64,000 bases of DNA from Mycolicibacterium fortuitum subsp. fortuitum (GCF_022179545.1 NZ_AP025518.1:2356001-2420000); one strand, 5' to 3'. Counted from the first letter of the stretch, positions 11,397 to 21,505 are shown. The notes: generated from the sequence alone by a model not told the origin. A program made the numbers and translations.

Positions 11397-11601
11397 GTCA
11401 GCGAAAGTGCCAGCGTCCCAGTGTTGAGCGCCAGAAACCCTATCGCCAAAGCAAATTGGGCGCTGTAATCGCGCGCCAGCACATGGGTGCAGACCGCGCA
11501 CACGAAGAAGAACACCAGACCCGCCGCGGCGGCCCATCTGACCGGCGGCCACACCAGACCGGCCAGGGGCCGAGCGCACCGGCAGTTTTCGCCGTGCCCA
11601 T
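11393..11601 (-). pseudogene. Frameshifted remnant of a DoxX-like membrane protein
   Basis: On the minus strand an ATG at 11601 overlaps the stop of the NAD(P)-binding gene (TGATG) and begins MGTAKTAGALG. After a run of four C the reading continues in another frame as PLAGLVWPPVRWAAAAGL, then FFFVCAVCTHVLARDYS and ends [15 protein letters not shown] at a TAA (complement of 11393-11395). Together these match the C-terminal half of DoxX-like (DoxX_2) proteins, which are about 120 residues; the N-terminal half is missing and one indel breaks the rest. It overlaps the 3' end of pfkA by a few bases. It is most likely a decaying gene. Confidence 0.6.
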
Positions 11602-12293
11602 CAGGCGCTCTTGAGCGCCTCGCGGCGAAGCAGCTGCCACATCGACGGTGTGCTGACGGTCGTCGAAATCGTCACGGTGGCACGGGTTTCCGGGGACTCG
11701 GCCAGCTTCAGCAGGTAGTCGGCCAGATCGGTGCGCGAGGTGAACGCGCCCACCGGATCGCACTGGCCGGCAATGTAGTCGGTGACGTCGGGCAGGTCGA
11801 ACAATCCGGAGGGGCGCACGATCGTCCAGTTCAGCCCACTGGAGGTCACGATGTCTTCCATGCGACGTATGTCGGCGTAGAGAGTCTTGCCGAAGATGCG
11901 GCTGATCACGGGCTGGACCAGGCGCAGCGCGAACGGAGTTTCGGTGCGGCCCGGGTAATCGGCGATTGCGGTGGAACTCACGACGGCCAGTTTCTGCACT
12001 CCGGTCGCGCGCATCGCCGTGACGATGTTGCCCACACCGACGGAGTACGTGTCGACGGGATCCATGGTGAACGTGACGCCGAGCGTGGACAGGACGGCGT
12101 CGGCGTCGGCCACGACGGCTTTGACGGCGGCCTCGTCGTGCACGTCTGCCTCGGCCACGGTCAGCGACGCGTCGGTGAGGGGGAACTGTTCGGGGTGGCG
12201 CGTGACCGCTACGACGGTGTGGCCGGCGCCGAGGGCGCGACGGGTGAGCAGACGTCCGGTTGCACCGTTGGCACCGAAGATGACGATTCGCAT
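11601..12293 (-). CDS. NAD(P)-binding protein, NmrA/SDR-like
   Basis: This 230-residue protein has an N-terminal Rossmann motif (MRIVIFGANGATG) followed by HTVVAVTRHPEQF, then an atypical SDR core (VVSSTAIADYPG, WTIVRPSGLFD) as in NmrA-like and NAD(P)H-binding epimerase-like proteins. Substrate is unknown; several relatives respond to NAD(P) redox state. The ATG at 12293 has a strong GGAGG five bases upstream; the frame stays open to a GTG at 12326 but that adds no conserved sequence. It is transcribed divergently from the MarR gene, whose operator lies between them, so it is the likely MarR target. Confidence 0.85.
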   Translation of the reverse strand: MRIVIFGANGATGRLLTRRALGAGHTVVAVTRHPEQFPLTDASLTVAEADVHDEAAVKAVVADADAVLSTLGVTFTMDPVDTYSVGVGNIVTAMRATGVQKLAVVSSTAIADYPGRTETPFALRLVQPVISRIFGKTLYADIRRMEDIVTSSGLNWTIVRPSGLFDLPDVTDYIAGQCDPVGAFTSRTDLADYLLKLAESPETRATVTISTTVSTPSMWQLLRREALKSA

Positions 12294-12309
12294 GCGATCC
12301 TCCCAGTTA

Positions 12310-12345
12310 GTCACTAATAGTGACAATCACATTAGGTGACAATCA
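12310..12345. promoter_or_regulatory. Putative MarR operator between divergent genes
   Basis: A perfect 15-base palindrome, GTCACTAATAGTGAC, occupies 12310-12324. Its right arm begins a second element: GTGACAATCA at 12320-12329 is repeated exactly at 12336-12345. The block sits between the NAD(P)-binding gene and the MarR gene and just upstream of the MarR -10 box. MarR proteins bind such inverted repeats and commonly repress themselves and a divergent neighbour. The assignment is from position and symmetry only. Confidence 0.65.
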
Positions 12346-12368
12346 TCGACAGTGCTAGTGTCCGCGGT

Positions 12369-12842
12369 GTGGCTGAGGAACCGATCGGCGTTTCCGCACT
12401 CGACGAGCGCATCCCGTTCCTGCTCTCGCAACTGGGCGCACATGTGGCCGGGCGGTTCAAGGCCACGCTGGAGCCGCTGGGGCTGCATCCGCGCGCCACC
12501 GCGGTGGTGCTCGCACTGGCCGGCGCCGACGGGCAATCGCAGCGTGAGCTGTGTGAACGCCTCGGCCTGCACCGCAACGTCATGGTTGCGCTGATCGACA
12601 CGCTGGAGGCCGAGGGTCTCGTCGAACGCCGACCGCACCCCGAGGACCGGCGCGCGTTTGCCGTGTCCCTGACCGAGCGGGCACGAGAACTGGTCCCGGC
12701 TCTCGACACCGCCGGCCGTGCGCTCGAGGAAGAGGTGACGGCGTCGCTGTCCGACGACGAGCGTGCCGTGCTGCGGCAGATGCTGCGCCGCCTGTCAGCC
12801 GAGGCCGGTCTGATTCCCGGAGTCCACCCCGGACTGGCCTGA
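12369..12842 (+). CDS. MarR family transcriptional regulator
   Basis: This 157-residue protein has the winged-helix core of MarR repressors: [35 protein letters not shown] as the helix-turn-helix (in outline) and [18 protein letters not shown] as the wing. I chose GTG 12369 because TAGTGT at 12356-12361 is a -10 box seven bases upstream, giving a leaderless mRNA; an earlier GTG at 12336 would lie inside the operator repeat. The effector is unknown. It is likely autoregulated together with the divergent NAD(P)-binding gene. Confidence 0.86.
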   Translation: MAEEPIGVSALDERIPFLLSQLGAHVAGRFKATLEPLGLHPRATAVVLALAGADGQSQRELCERLGLHRNVMVALIDTLEAEGLVERRPHPEDRRAFAVSLTERARELVPALDTAGRALEEEVTASLSDDERAVLRQMLRRLSAEAGLIPGVHPGLA

Positions 12843-12868
12843 AACGCAGCCCCACTAGGATCGACACC

Positions 12869-14380
12869 ATGTCTGTCGCTACCGCTGAACTCGTTGACTA
12901 CGACGACGTCATCGCCGCCTATGAGCCCGTCATGGGCATGGAGGTCCACGTCGAGCTGTCCACGGCGACCAAGATGTTCTGCGGCTGCGCCAATCGGTTC
13001 GGTGCCGAACCCAACACGCTGGTCTGCCCGGTCTGCCTGGGGTTGCCCGGTTCACTTCCCGTGCTCAACGAGGCGGCCGTCGAATCGGCGATCCGCATCG
13101 GTCTCGCGCTCAACTGCGACATCGCACCCTGGGGCCGGTTCGCCCGGAAGAACTACTTCTACCCCGACCAGCCGAAGAACTACCAGATCTCGCAATACGA
13201 CGAGCCGATCGCGGTCAACGGGTATCTCGACGTGCCGCTCGACGACGGCTCCACCTTCCGTGTGGAGATCGAGCGTGCACACATGGAGGAGGACACCGGA
13301 AAGCTGACCCACCTCGGCAGCGATACCGGCCGCATCGCGGGCGCGACGACCTCGCTCGCCGATTTCAACCGCGCCGGCGTTCCGCTGATCGAGATCGTCA
13401 CCCGGCCCATCGAGGGGACCGGGGCACGTGCCCCCGAGATCGCTCGCGCATATGTGACGGCACTGCGAGACCTGCTGCGCGGCCTGGGCGTATCGGATGT
13501 CCGAATGGATCAGGGCTCGATGCGCTGCGACTCGAACCTGTCGCTCAAGCCGGTCGGGGCAACCGAGTTCGGTACCCGCACCGAGACCAAGAACGTGAAC
13601 TCGCTGAAGAGTGTCGAAGTTGCGGTTCGGTACGAAATGCGCCGCCAGGCAGCTGTTCTGAATTCCGGAGGCACAGTCACCCAGGAGACCCGGCACTTCC
13701 ACGAGGACGGCTACACCTCACCCGGGCGTAGCAAGGAGACTGCGCAGGACTACCGGTACTTCCCCGAGCCCGACCTTGAGCCGATCGCGCCCAGTGCGGA
13801 ATTGGTGGAGCGGCTACGTCAGACCATCCCTGAGCTGCCTTGGTTGGCGCGCAAGCGGATTCAGCAGGATTGGGGCATCTCCGACGAGGTGATGCGGGAT
13901 CTGGTCAACGCCGGTGCGGTCGAGTTGGTGGCCGCCACCGTTTCCCACGGTGCCTCCAGCGAGGCTGCGCGCGCCTGGTGGGGCAACTTCCTGGTGCAGA
14001 AGGCCAACGAAAACGAGGTCGAGCTCGAGGCTTTGCCGATTTCACCCGCCCAGGTTGCCGCCGTGGTCAAGCTGGTCGACGAGGGCAAGCTGTCCAACAA
14101 GCTGGCCCGCCAGGTGATCGAGGGCGTGCTGGCCGGCGAGGGGGAGCCCGAGCAGGTGATGACCGATCGAGGTCTCGCCCTCGTGCGCGACGACTCGGTG
14201 ATCCAGGCTGCCATTGATAAAGCGCTCGAGGCTCAGCCTGACGTGGTCGACAAGATCCGTGGCGGCAAGATCCAGGCCGCCGGAGCGATTGTCGGCGCCG
14301 TCATGAAGGCGACGAAGGGTTCGGCCGACGCGGCGCGCGTTCGCGAGCTGGTGCTGGCCGCCTGCGGCCAGAGCGGGTAA
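12869..14380 (+). CDS. gatB: Asp/Glu-tRNA amidotransferase subunit B
   Basis: GatB phosphorylates the misacylated Glu-tRNA(Gln) and carries out the transamidation with ammonia from GatA. The 503 residues show the family opening ([18 protein letters not shown]), the zinc-type cysteine cluster CGC...CPVCLG, the catalytic-cradle [16 protein letters not shown] segment, and the C-terminal helical plus YqeY-like tail ending [16 protein letters not shown] that grips tRNA. A TAGGAT -10 box at 12856-12861 is seven bases before the ATG, so it has its own leaderless promoter although gatCA lies upstream on the same strand. Confidence 0.97.
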   Translation: MSVATAELVDYDDVIAAYEPVMGMEVHVELSTATKMFCGCANRFGAEPNTLVCPVCLGLPGSLPVLNEAAVESAIRIGLALNCDIAPWGRFARKNYFYPDQPKNYQISQYDEPIAVNGYLDVPLDDGSTFRVEIERAHMEEDTGKLTHLGSDTGRIAGATTSLADFNRAGVPLIEIVTRPIEGTGARAPEIARAYVTALRDLLRGLGVSDVRMDQGSMRCDSNLSLKPVGATEFGTRTETKNVNSLKSVEVAVRYEMRRQAAVLNSGGTVTQETRHFHEDGYTSPGRSKETAQDYRYFPEPDLEPIAPSAELVERLRQTIPELPWLARKRIQQDWGISDEVMRDLVNAGAVELVAATVSHGASSEAARAWWGNFLVQKANENEVELEALPISPAQVAAVVKLVDEGKLSNKLARQVIEGVLAGEGEPEQVMTDRGLALVRDDSVIQAAIDKALEAQPDVVDKIRGGKIQAAGAIVGAVMKATKGSADAARVRELVLAACGQSG

Positions 14381-14389
14381 CCCCGGCCG

Positions 14390-15019
14390 TCAGCTCACCG
14401 GCCGGGCGAACATCGTCATCGCCGCAGTCGCATATTGCTCGAGCCGTTCGCGCGGGAAGCTGTCGGGGTCGAGTACTGCCAAACGGCCGAGCATCTCGGC
14501 GAAGGACAACAAGGTGTGCCCGAGGAGTTCGGGGTCCAGAGCCGAAAGCCGGGGATCCACCGCGATCCCCGCCCGTGCCATTTGCTCGAGCTCGGTGAGG
14601 ATCTGGTTCCGGGCGTTGCGGACCGCCGCGTGGAAATCCCGCGGCGCGCTGTCGGGCACCGTGAGGATGAGTCGCCAGCGGGTCGGGTTCTCCAACACGC
14701 AGCGCAGGAAACCGGTGACGGTCGCGGTGTAGGCATCTCGCGGTCCGGTTACCGACAGATTCTTGGGCAAAGCGGTCAGTATCTGGTTCAGGCCCCGCTG
14801 ATGCTCGCGGATCAGCAATGCCGTCACCAGCTCGGTGCGGGTCCGGAAAGCGGTGTAGAGAACGGGTTTACCGACGCCACCTGCCTCGGCCACGGCTTCC
14901 ATCGTCAGCTCGTGCAGGGGGCAGTCCTGCAGCACGGTCAAGGCTGCATCGAGCAGTTGCTCGCGCCGTTCTTCACGCGGTAGCCGCGGTGCATATCTGC
15001 GGCGCTGGCGGTCAGGCAC
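14390..15019 (-). CDS. TetR family transcriptional regulator
   Basis: This 209-residue protein has an N-terminal TetR helix-turn-helix (RREQLLDAALTVLQDC, then VAEAGGVGKPVLYTAFRTR, about 18-65) and an all-helical ligand domain with no recognised specificity. The GTG at 15019 is preceded six bases upstream by TAACAT, a -10 box on the minus strand, inside a partly palindromic 23-base stretch (15022-15044) that could be its own operator. It converges on gatB, and lppZ reads in the same direction behind it. Target genes cannot be named. Confidence 0.88.
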   Translation of the reverse strand: MPDRQRRRYAPRLPREERREQLLDAALTVLQDCPLHELTMEAVAEAGGVGKPVLYTAFRTRTELVTALLIREHQRGLNQILTALPKNLSVTGPRDAYTATVTGFLRCVLENPTRWRLILTVPDSAPRDFHAAVRNARNQILTELEQMARAGIAVDPRLSALDPELLGHTLLSFAEMLGRLAVLDPDSFPRERLEQYATAAMTMFARPVS

Positions 15020-15148
15020 CCGACAATGTTACGTCATCGTTATCAGATCGTGATGCTCGCCAGAGGCCTTTATATTCATGTCGCGACCTCGGCGCATGCG
15101 TCACCCCCAGCGCCCGGCTGCTTGAGTCAGGCCGAAAGTCGTTGTGCC

Positions 15149-16270
15149 TCAGGTGTTGTCGGCGTTGCTGCGTGGGAAGCCGCCACCCTGTGGGAACAGT
15201 GGGAAGACGACGTCGTCGAAACTCTCGGCGTCTCCGGCGGTTCGATTCACCGTCGCGCCCCAGACGTTGCCGTCAGGCGAGAGCTGTAGTGCCCACGCGT
15301 GACCGCGCACATTCTCCCGCACCACCTCCGGGTCACCGGTGACCGCGCCGGTATCGGGCGCCAATCGCACGGCGACCGTCTTCTTCACGTTGACCAGGTT
15401 GACCAACACGGTGCCCTCCAGCGCGGCGCAGCCGGCGACGCCGGGCCGGTCCGGCCAGGTCCACACCGTGGAAACCTTGGAATCCTTGGTGATCCGCTGC
15501 AGCCGGTCGGCGCTCGGGGTGCGGTCGGTGACATAGAGCGAGCCGTCGGACGAATCGACGCACATACCGCCGGCGCCGCCCAGTCCGCTGAGCGCGGTGG
15601 TGATCGGGGCCTGGTTGACCGTGGTGGGCTGCTCGATGCGCAACACCTTGCCGGCCAACGAGCCGGGATCGGCACCCAGTGCCGGATCACCCGCATCGCC
15701 GGTCTGCACCAAGAGCGTGGTCTTGCTGGTGAAGGTCAGCGACCCCATGTTGCCGGTGGCGCCCTTGGGGATGCCGGTGAGGATGGGCTTGGGGACGTCG
15801 CCGTCGGCGATGCGGATCACCCGGTTGTCGGTCGGAGTGCTCACGTAGGCGTACATCAACCGGTCCTGGCCGTAGGTCGGCGACAACACGATGTCCATCA
15901 ACCCGCCGTCACCGGACGGATCGACCGGAATCGTGACCTTGACCTTCGGTTCGGCCTTCACCGACACCTGCTTGACCGCACCTGTCAACCGTTCGGCGAC
16001 CAGCGCGGACTGGCTGTCGGGCAGCATGATCAAACCGCTGGTGCTGTCCAGGCAGCCCTGCATCACCCCGGTCGCCTTGCATTCCTTGGGGAACGGCTTG
16101 GCCGGCAGTGGTGGCGGCGGCGGTGGTGTGGTGGTCGGGCCAGGTGCCATCTTGGGCACAGTGGTGAAAGGCTCGGACTGGGCCGCGTCGAAGCGGGCAC
16201 AGCCCGACCCGACAAGCATCGCGGCGCACAGAACGGCGGCCACCCCCGTCATCCGCCGGCGCGATTTCAT
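15149..16270 (-). CDS. lppZ: Lipoprotein LppZ, sorbosone-dehydrogenase-like beta-propeller
   Basis: This 373-residue exported protein has a signal peptide ending in VGSGC, with Cys24 as the lipid-modified residue, then a Pro-rich spacer (TTTPPPPPPLP). The remainder matches the soluble glucose/sorbosone dehydrogenase propeller (LVAERLTGAVKQVSV, DGGLMDIVLSPTYGQ, MYAYVSTPTDNRVIR). Whether it binds PQQ or has activity is unknown. It corresponds to Rv3006 by length and by the doxX-cfp6-ilvB neighbourhood. A TAATCT -10 box (complement of 16278-16283) is seven bases before the ATG. It is divergent from doxX. Confidence 0.9.
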   Translation of the reverse strand: MKSRRRMTGVAAVLCAAMLVGSGCARFDAAQSEPFTTVPKMAPGPTTTPPPPPPLPAKPFPKECKATGVMQGCLDSTSGLIMLPDSQSALVAERLTGAVKQVSVKAEPKVKVTIPVDPSGDGGLMDIVLSPTYGQDRLMYAYVSTPTDNRVIRIADGDVPKPILTGIPKGATGNMGSLTFTSKTTLLVQTGDAGDPALGADPGSLAGKVLRIEQPTTVNQAPITTALSGLGGAGGMCVDSSDGSLYVTDRTPSADRLQRITKDSKVSTVWTWPDRPGVAGCAALEGTVLVNLVNVKKTVAVRLAPDTGAVTGDPEVVRENVRGHAWALQLSPDGNVWGATVNRTAGDAESFDDVVFPLFPQGGGFPRSNADNT

Positions 16271-16406
16271 GCCCGCCAGATTACGGATTGCCCGGCAGTG
16301 CGCGCCACGTCGGGACCTCGCGTCGCACCTTTGGCGGGCCGATACCAGGCGGAAGCGCCGGGGTAAATACCCGGATCGGACCCCACTTGCACTTACCCTG
16401 GCAGCT

Positions 16407-17246
16407 GTGACCAGCCACCCGCAGGACCCACAAGCCTGGCAACGACCGGGTTACTCGGACGATTCCGCCAGGCCGACCGGGGCCAGCCTGGTCGACCCCG
16501 AAGACGACCTGCCTTCGGAGAACTACGGCGGCGACTTCGAGACCACCGCCATTCCGCGCTACGACTCGAAAACGGGTGACCAGTCGGCATTCAGCCTGGT
16601 TCCCGACCCCGAGCCCCTTCCGTACGCGCAGTCCGGCCCCGCTCCGATGGCGCCCTTCAATGCCGAGCCTGCCGAGATCGAGCGCGACGAGTTCGTCGAC
16701 GAGCGCGTCAGGGCTGCTGGTAGACGTGGCACTCAGGACCTCGGCCTGCTGATCCTGCGCGTGGCGCTGGGCGGGCTGATGATCATCCACGGCCTGCAGA
16801 AGGCCTTCGGCTGGTGGGGCGGCCCGGGGCTCGACGGTTTCAACACCTCACTGGGTGAGATGGGGTACAAGAACGCCGACATCCTGACCTATGCGGCCAC
16901 CGGTGGGCAGATCGCCGCCGGTGTCCTGCTGGTCCTCGGGCTGTTCACCCCCATCGCGGCGGCCGGTGCGCTGGCGTATCTGATCAACGGGGTGCTGGCG
17001 ACGGCGATGGCCGCTCACGAGCAGGCCCGCCTTGCCGAGGTCATCACCGACGGCACTGAATACCGGATGATCGTCGTCGTCGCCGCGGCCGCGATCATCC
17101 TGACCGGCCCCGGTCGCTACGGATTCGACGCCGGCCGCGGCTGGGCCCGGCGTCCGTTCGTCGGATCCTTCGTGGCCCTGGTGCTCGGTGTGGCTGGCGG
17201 CATCGCCATCTGGGTTTTCCTCAACGGCGGCAATCCGCTCGGCTGA
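16407..17246 (+). CDS. doxX: DoxX family membrane protein
   Basis: This 279-residue protein has about 108 hydrophilic, acidic residues at the N-terminus and then a DoxX domain with four membrane segments (LGLLILRVALGGLMIIHGLQ, then TGGQIAAGVLLVLGLFTPI, a third before GTEYRMIVV, and a last one near the end). The M. tuberculosis counterpart Rv3005c is reported to form a membrane redox complex with SodA and SseA. I placed the start at GTG 16407, seven bases after TACCCT at 16394-16399; the frame is open far upstream but overlaps lppZ. It converges on cfp6 with four bases between stops. Confidence 0.9.
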   Translation: MTSHPQDPQAWQRPGYSDDSARPTGASLVDPEDDLPSENYGGDFETTAIPRYDSKTGDQSAFSLVPDPEPLPYAQSGPAPMAPFNAEPAEIERDEFVDERVRAAGRRGTQDLGLLILRVALGGLMIIHGLQKAFGWWGGPGLDGFNTSLGEMGYKNADILTYAATGGQIAAGVLLVLGLFTPIAAAGALAYLINGVLATAMAAHEQARLAEVITDGTEYRMIVVVAAAAIILTGPGRYGFDAGRGWARRPFVGSFVALVLGVAGGIAIWVFLNGGNPLG

Positions 17247-17250
17247 CGAC

Positions 17251-17640
17251 TCAGGCGTACGGATTCGGTACGCGACCGCCGCTCACCTCGGTGAGCAACG
17301 GCAGTGTTGCGAACGTCACGGCGGGCAGACGCAGGTCGGTGCCATCGGTCAGATCTGCGATCGCCCAAGACGACCGATCGAACCGAAGCCCCTTGATATC
17401 GCCCCAGGCCACGGTGCGGCTGCGGGTCAGCGACCGCGCTGTGACGGTCTGGGCGTCGGCAATCGTGCGGTATCGGATGATGGCTGCGGACAAGACAATC
17501 GGGATCACGAGCAGCACCGAGAAAACAGTGGGATTGCTCAGCACCAGGGTCAGCAGGCCCAGCGTCAGGAAGCCGACTGCCAGGTGCGCCATGGGCGAAA
17601 TCCGGATGACGACAGGGGAGGTTGCCGATCGTGCGCTCAC
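17251..17640 (-). CDS. cfp6: PH-domain membrane protein, Cfp6-like
   Basis: This 129-residue protein has two close hydrophobic segments (MAHLAVGFLTLGLLTLVLS and FSVLLVIPIVLSAAIIRY, about 17-56) followed by a small bacterial PH-like domain (SRTVAWGDIKGLRFDRSSWA). This matches M. tuberculosis Cfp6 (Rv3004), which lies in the same place between doxX and ilvB. Function is unknown. Confidence 0.85.
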   Translation of the reverse strand: MSARSATSPVVIRISPMAHLAVGFLTLGLLTLVLSNPTVFSVLLVIPIVLSAAIIRYRTIADAQTVTARSLTRSRTVAWGDIKGLRFDRSSWAIADLTDGTDLRLPAVTFATLPLLTEVSGGRVPNPYA

Positions 17641-17715
17641 GCGTTCATCCTTGCACCACCCGATCGGCAGGCCGGCCCGGCCGTCACCCGTTGCCGGGTC
17701 GAGGGCTGAACCAAT

Positions 17716-17745
17716 TTGACCTTTGACCTGTGCGACAGCTACCGT
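17716..17745 (+). promoter_or_regulatory. ilvBNC promoter
   Basis: TTGACC at 17716-17721 and TACCGT at 17740-17745 are separated by 18 bases and fit a SigA-type mycobacterial promoter. The predicted start of transcription is at or just before the leader-peptide ATG at 17754. A second TTGACC at 17723 is too close to pair with the same -10. Confidence 0.6.
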
Positions 17746-17753
17746 CGGGTGCT

Positions 17754-17825
17754 ATGCAGACCCCCGGAATGCTCGTAGTAATTGGTTGGCGCGTTGATGC
17801 CGCGCTGGCCCTCTGCCGGGCATAG
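17754..17825 (+). CDS. ilvB leader peptide
   Basis: This is a 23-codon reading frame (MQTPGMLVVIGWRVDAALALCRA) ending TAG. It carries a Leu-Val-Val-Ile run at codons 7-10, then another Val and two Leu, the three end products of the pathway encoded downstream. This is the hallmark of a branched-chain leader peptide, as described for ilvBNC of Corynebacterium glutamicum. Stalling at the LVVI codons would leave 17784-17800 free to pair with 17832-17844 (about 13 base pairs including one G-U), changing whether the terminator just downstream forms. Confidence 0.75.
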   Translation: MQTPGMLVVIGWRVDAALALCRA

Positions 17826-17844
17826 CCAACCGCATCGACGCGCC

Positions 17845-17879
17845 ACCCTCGTACAGCTACCGGCTGACGGGGGTTTTTT
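17845..17879 (+). terminator. ilv attenuator terminator
   Basis: ACCCTCGT (17845-17852) pairs with ACGGGGGT (17067 offset avoided: 17867-17874), and CAGC (17854-17857) pairs with GCTG (17863-17866), around a five-base loop; six T follow at 17874-17879. This is a factor-independent terminator placed about 84 bases before the ilvB start and 20 bases after the leader-peptide stop, where an attenuator is expected. Confidence 0.75.
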
Positions 17880-17962
17880 ATTTGCCCACAAGCGCGCCGG
17901 AATCGTTGAAAAATTGAAACTTCCGCCAAGAGGAATGTGAAGCAGACCGTGAAGAGGACATC

Positions 17963-19822
17963 GTGAGCGCACCGACAACGCGACCGCCGGCCCGGTCCGG
18001 ATCCGCGCCGGCCAACGGCGCAACCAAGGCCAAGTCAGAGGGACAGCCCAAACGGGTTGCACCCCAGCAGCTCACCGGCGCCCAGGCGGTCGTCCGGTCG
18101 CTGGAAGAACTGGGCGTCGACGTGGTCTTCGGTATCCCCGGCGGCGCCGTGCTGCCGGTCTATGACCCGCTGTTCGACTCGCAGAAGCTGCGTCACGTGC
18201 TGGTTCGCCACGAACAGGGTGCCGGCCACGCGGCCAGCGGCTACGCCCACGCCACCGGCAAGGTCGGCGTGATGATGGCGACGTCGGGGCCCGGCGCGAC
18301 CAACCTGATCACCCCGCTGGCCGACGCCCAGATGGACTCCATCCCCGTCGTGGCCATCACCGGGCAGGTCGGGCGCAGCCTCATCGGCACCGATGCCTTC
18401 CAGGAAGCCGACATCACCGGCATGACCATGCCGATCACCAAGCACAACTTCCTGGTGCGCGACGGCGACGACATCGCCCGGGTGATGGCCGAGGCCTTCC
18501 ACATCGCACGCTCGGGTCGGCCGGGCGCGGTGCTCGTCGATGTCCCCAAGGACATCCTGCAGGGCCAGTGCACCTTCTCGTGGCCGCCGCAGATGGACCT
18601 GCCCGGCTACAAGCCGAACACCAAGCCCCACAGCCGGCAGGTGCGCGAGGCCGCCAAGCTGATCGCGGCGGCGCGCAAGCCGGTGCTCTACGTCGGCGGC
18701 GGTGTCATCCGCGGTGAGGCGAGTGCCGAACTGCTCGAGCTGGCCGAGCTGACGGGCATCCCCGTCGTCACCACGCTCATGGCCCGCGGTGCGTTCCCGG
18801 ACAGTCACGAACAGCACCTGGGGATGCCGGGTATGCACGGCACCGTGGCCGCGGTGGGCGCCCTGCAGAAGAGCGACCTGCTGATCGCCCTGGGCACCCG
18901 GTTCGACGACCGCGTCACCGGCCAGCTGGCCTCGTTCGCCCCCGAGGCGAAGGTGATCCACGCCGACATCGACCCGGCCGAGATCGGCAAGAACCGGCAT
19001 GCCGACGTGCCGATCGTGGGCGACGTGAAGGCCGTCATCGCCGACCTGATCGAGGTGCTGCGCCGCGACGGGACCACCAGTGCCGCACTGCAATTGGACA
19101 GCTGGTGGGAGTACCTGTCCGGGCTGAAGGCAACCTACCCGCTGAGCTACGGCCCGCAGAGCGACGGCAGTCTGAGCCCTGAGTACGTCATCGAGAAGCT
19201 CGGCCAGATCGCCGGACCCGAGGCGGTTTATGTCGCCGGGGTCGGCCAGCACCAGATGTGGGCCGCGCAGTTCGTCAAGTACGAGAACCCGAAGACATGG
19301 CTGAACTCCGGCGGTCTGGGCACCATGGGCTTCGCGGTGCCGGCGGCCATGGGCGCCAAGTTCGCCCGGCCGGAGGCCGAGGTGTGGGCCATCGACGGCG
19401 ACGGCTGCTTCCAGATGACCAACCAGGAGCTGGCCACCTGCGCCATCGAAGGTGCGCCGATCAAAGTGGCGCTGATCAACAACGGCAACCTGGGCATGGT
19501 GCGGCAGTGGCAGACGCTGTTCTACGAACAGCGCTACAGCCAGACCGATCTGGCCACGCACTCCCGCCGGATCCCGGACTTCGTCAAGCTGGCCGAGGCG
19601 CTGGGCTGCGTCGGGCTGCGCTGCGAGCGGGCCGAGGATGTCGAAGACGTCATCAACCAGGCGCGGGCCATCAACGACCGGCCGGTGGTCATCGACTTCG
19701 TCGTCGGGGCCGACGCGCAGGTGTGGCCGATGGTGGCCGCCGGTACCAGCAACGACGAGATCATGGCGGCCCGCGATATCCGGCCGCTGTTCGACGAGAA
19801 CGACGCAGAGGGGCACGCCTGA
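17963..19822 (+). CDS. ilvB: Acetolactate synthase large subunit
   Basis: IlvB is the catalytic, thiamine-diphosphate and FAD-dependent subunit that makes acetolactate or acetohydroxybutyrate, the first common step to valine, leucine and isoleucine. In 619 residues the sequence shows [12 protein letters not shown] (57-68), the catalytic glutamate Glu84 ([11 protein letters not shown]), the FAD region, and the thiamine motif [11 protein letters not shown] from about residue 479 to NNGN. The first 36 residues are a basic Ala/Pro-rich extension common in mycobacteria. The GTG at 17963 is the first start after the attenuator. Confidence 0.98.
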   Translation: MSAPTTRPPARSGSAPANGATKAKSEGQPKRVAPQQLTGAQAVVRSLEELGVDVVFGIPGGAVLPVYDPLFDSQKLRHVLVRHEQGAGHAASGYAHATGKVGVMMATSGPGATNLITPLADAQMDSIPVVAITGQVGRSLIGTDAFQEADITGMTMPITKHNFLVRDGDDIARVMAEAFHIARSGRPGAVLVDVPKDILQGQCTFSWPPQMDLPGYKPNTKPHSRQVREAAKLIAAARKPVLYVGGGVIRGEASAELLELAELTGIPVVTTLMARGAFPDSHEQHLGMPGMHGTVAAVGALQKSDLLIALGTRFDDRVTGQLASFAPEAKVIHADIDPAEIGKNRHADVPIVGDVKAVIADLIEVLRRDGTTSAALQLDSWWEYLSGLKATYPLSYGPQSDGSLSPEYVIEKLGQIAGPEAVYVAGVGQHQMWAAQFVKYENPKTWLNSGGLGTMGFAVPAAMGAKFARPEAEVWAIDGDGCFQMTNQELATCAIEGAPIKVALINNGNLGMVRQWQTLFYEQRYSQTDLATHSRRIPDFVKLAEALGCVGLRCERAEDVEDVINQARAINDRPVVIDFVVGADAQVWPMVAAGTSNDEIMAARDIRPLFDENDAEGHA

Positions 19823-19853
19823 TGAGCGCTTGCGCGAAGAAGAGAGAGCACTG

Positions 19854-20366
19854 ATGAGCAACACCACCCCCACCCACACCCTGTCGGTGCTGGTCGAGGA
19901 CAAACCCGGCGTGCTCGCCCGGGTGGCCTCGCTGTTCTCCCGTCGCGGCTACAACATCCAGTCCCTGGCTGTCGGCGCCACCGAGCAGAAGCACATGTCG
20001 CGGATGACGATCGTGGTCAGCGTCGAGGAATCGCCGCTGGAGCAGATCACCAAGCAGCTCAACAAGCTGATCAACGTGATCAAGATCGTCGAGCAGGAGG
20101 ACGACCACTCGGTGTCCCGCGAGCTCGCGCTGATCAAGGTGCGGGCCGACGCATCCAACCGCGGCCAGGTCATCGAAGCGGTGAACCTGTTCCGCGCCAA
20201 GGTCGTTGACGTTTCTACCGAGTCCTTGACGGTGGAGGCGACCGGCACCCCGGAGAAGCTGGAGGCCCTGCTGCGGGTCTTGGAGCCCTACGGTATCCGC
20301 GAGATCGCACAGTCCGGCATGGTGTCGGTCTCACGCGGTCCCCGTGGTATCAGCGCAGTGAAGTAA
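19854..20366 (+). CDS. ilvN: Acetolactate synthase small (regulatory) subunit
   Basis: IlvN activates IlvB and gives valine feedback control. The 170 residues comprise an N-terminal ACT domain (HTLSVLVEDKPGVLARVASLF, roughly residues 8-80, with GYNIQSLAVG) and the C-terminal small-subunit domain (EALLRVLEPYGIREIAQSG). I chose ATG 19854, 31 bases after ilvB; the frame extends upstream into ilvB without conserved sequence. It is in one operon with ilvB and ilvC. Confidence 0.97.
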   Translation: MSNTTPTHTLSVLVEDKPGVLARVASLFSRRGYNIQSLAVGATEQKHMSRMTIVVSVEESPLEQITKQLNKLINVIKIVEQEDDHSVSRELALIKVRADASNRGQVIEAVNLFRAKVVDVSTESLTVEATGTPEKLEALLRVLEPYGIREIAQSGMVSVSRGPRGISAVK

Positions 20367-20385
20367 GCACGTCAAGTAGCGTTAG

Positions 20386-21435
<1,050 letters not shown>

Positions 21436-21454
21436 TTTTCGTTCTGACCTGACT

Positions 21455-21505
21455 GGCCAGTTATTGCACGCAAGCTTTGTAAAAGCGTGCAGTAACTGGC
21501 CTTTC
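21455..21505 (+). terminator. Terminator after ilvC
   Basis: GGCCAGTTATTGCACGC (21455-21471) and GCGTGCAGTAACTGGCC (21485-21501) form a 17-base stem with one mismatch around a 13-base loop, followed by TTT and a TTTT a few bases later. It lies 19 bases after the ilvC stop and just before the 3' end of the opposing gene at 21513. Confidence 0.85.

Noticed and set aside
14382-14406. CCCGGCC / GGCCGGG inverted repeat between gatB and the TetR gene
   Set aside because: Only seven base pairs with an 11-base loop and no T tract; such pairs arise by chance in GC-rich sequence, so it is not listed as a terminator.
17723-17728. Second TTGACC as -35 for the ilv promoter
   Set aside because: It leaves only 11 bases to the TACCGT -10 box, too short; the TTGACC at 17716 gives 18.
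18035-19903. Long minus-strand open frame opposite ilvB (622 codons)
   Set aside because: Composition is that of a codon-position shadow and it crosses into ilvN; IlvB motifs on the plus strand are complete.
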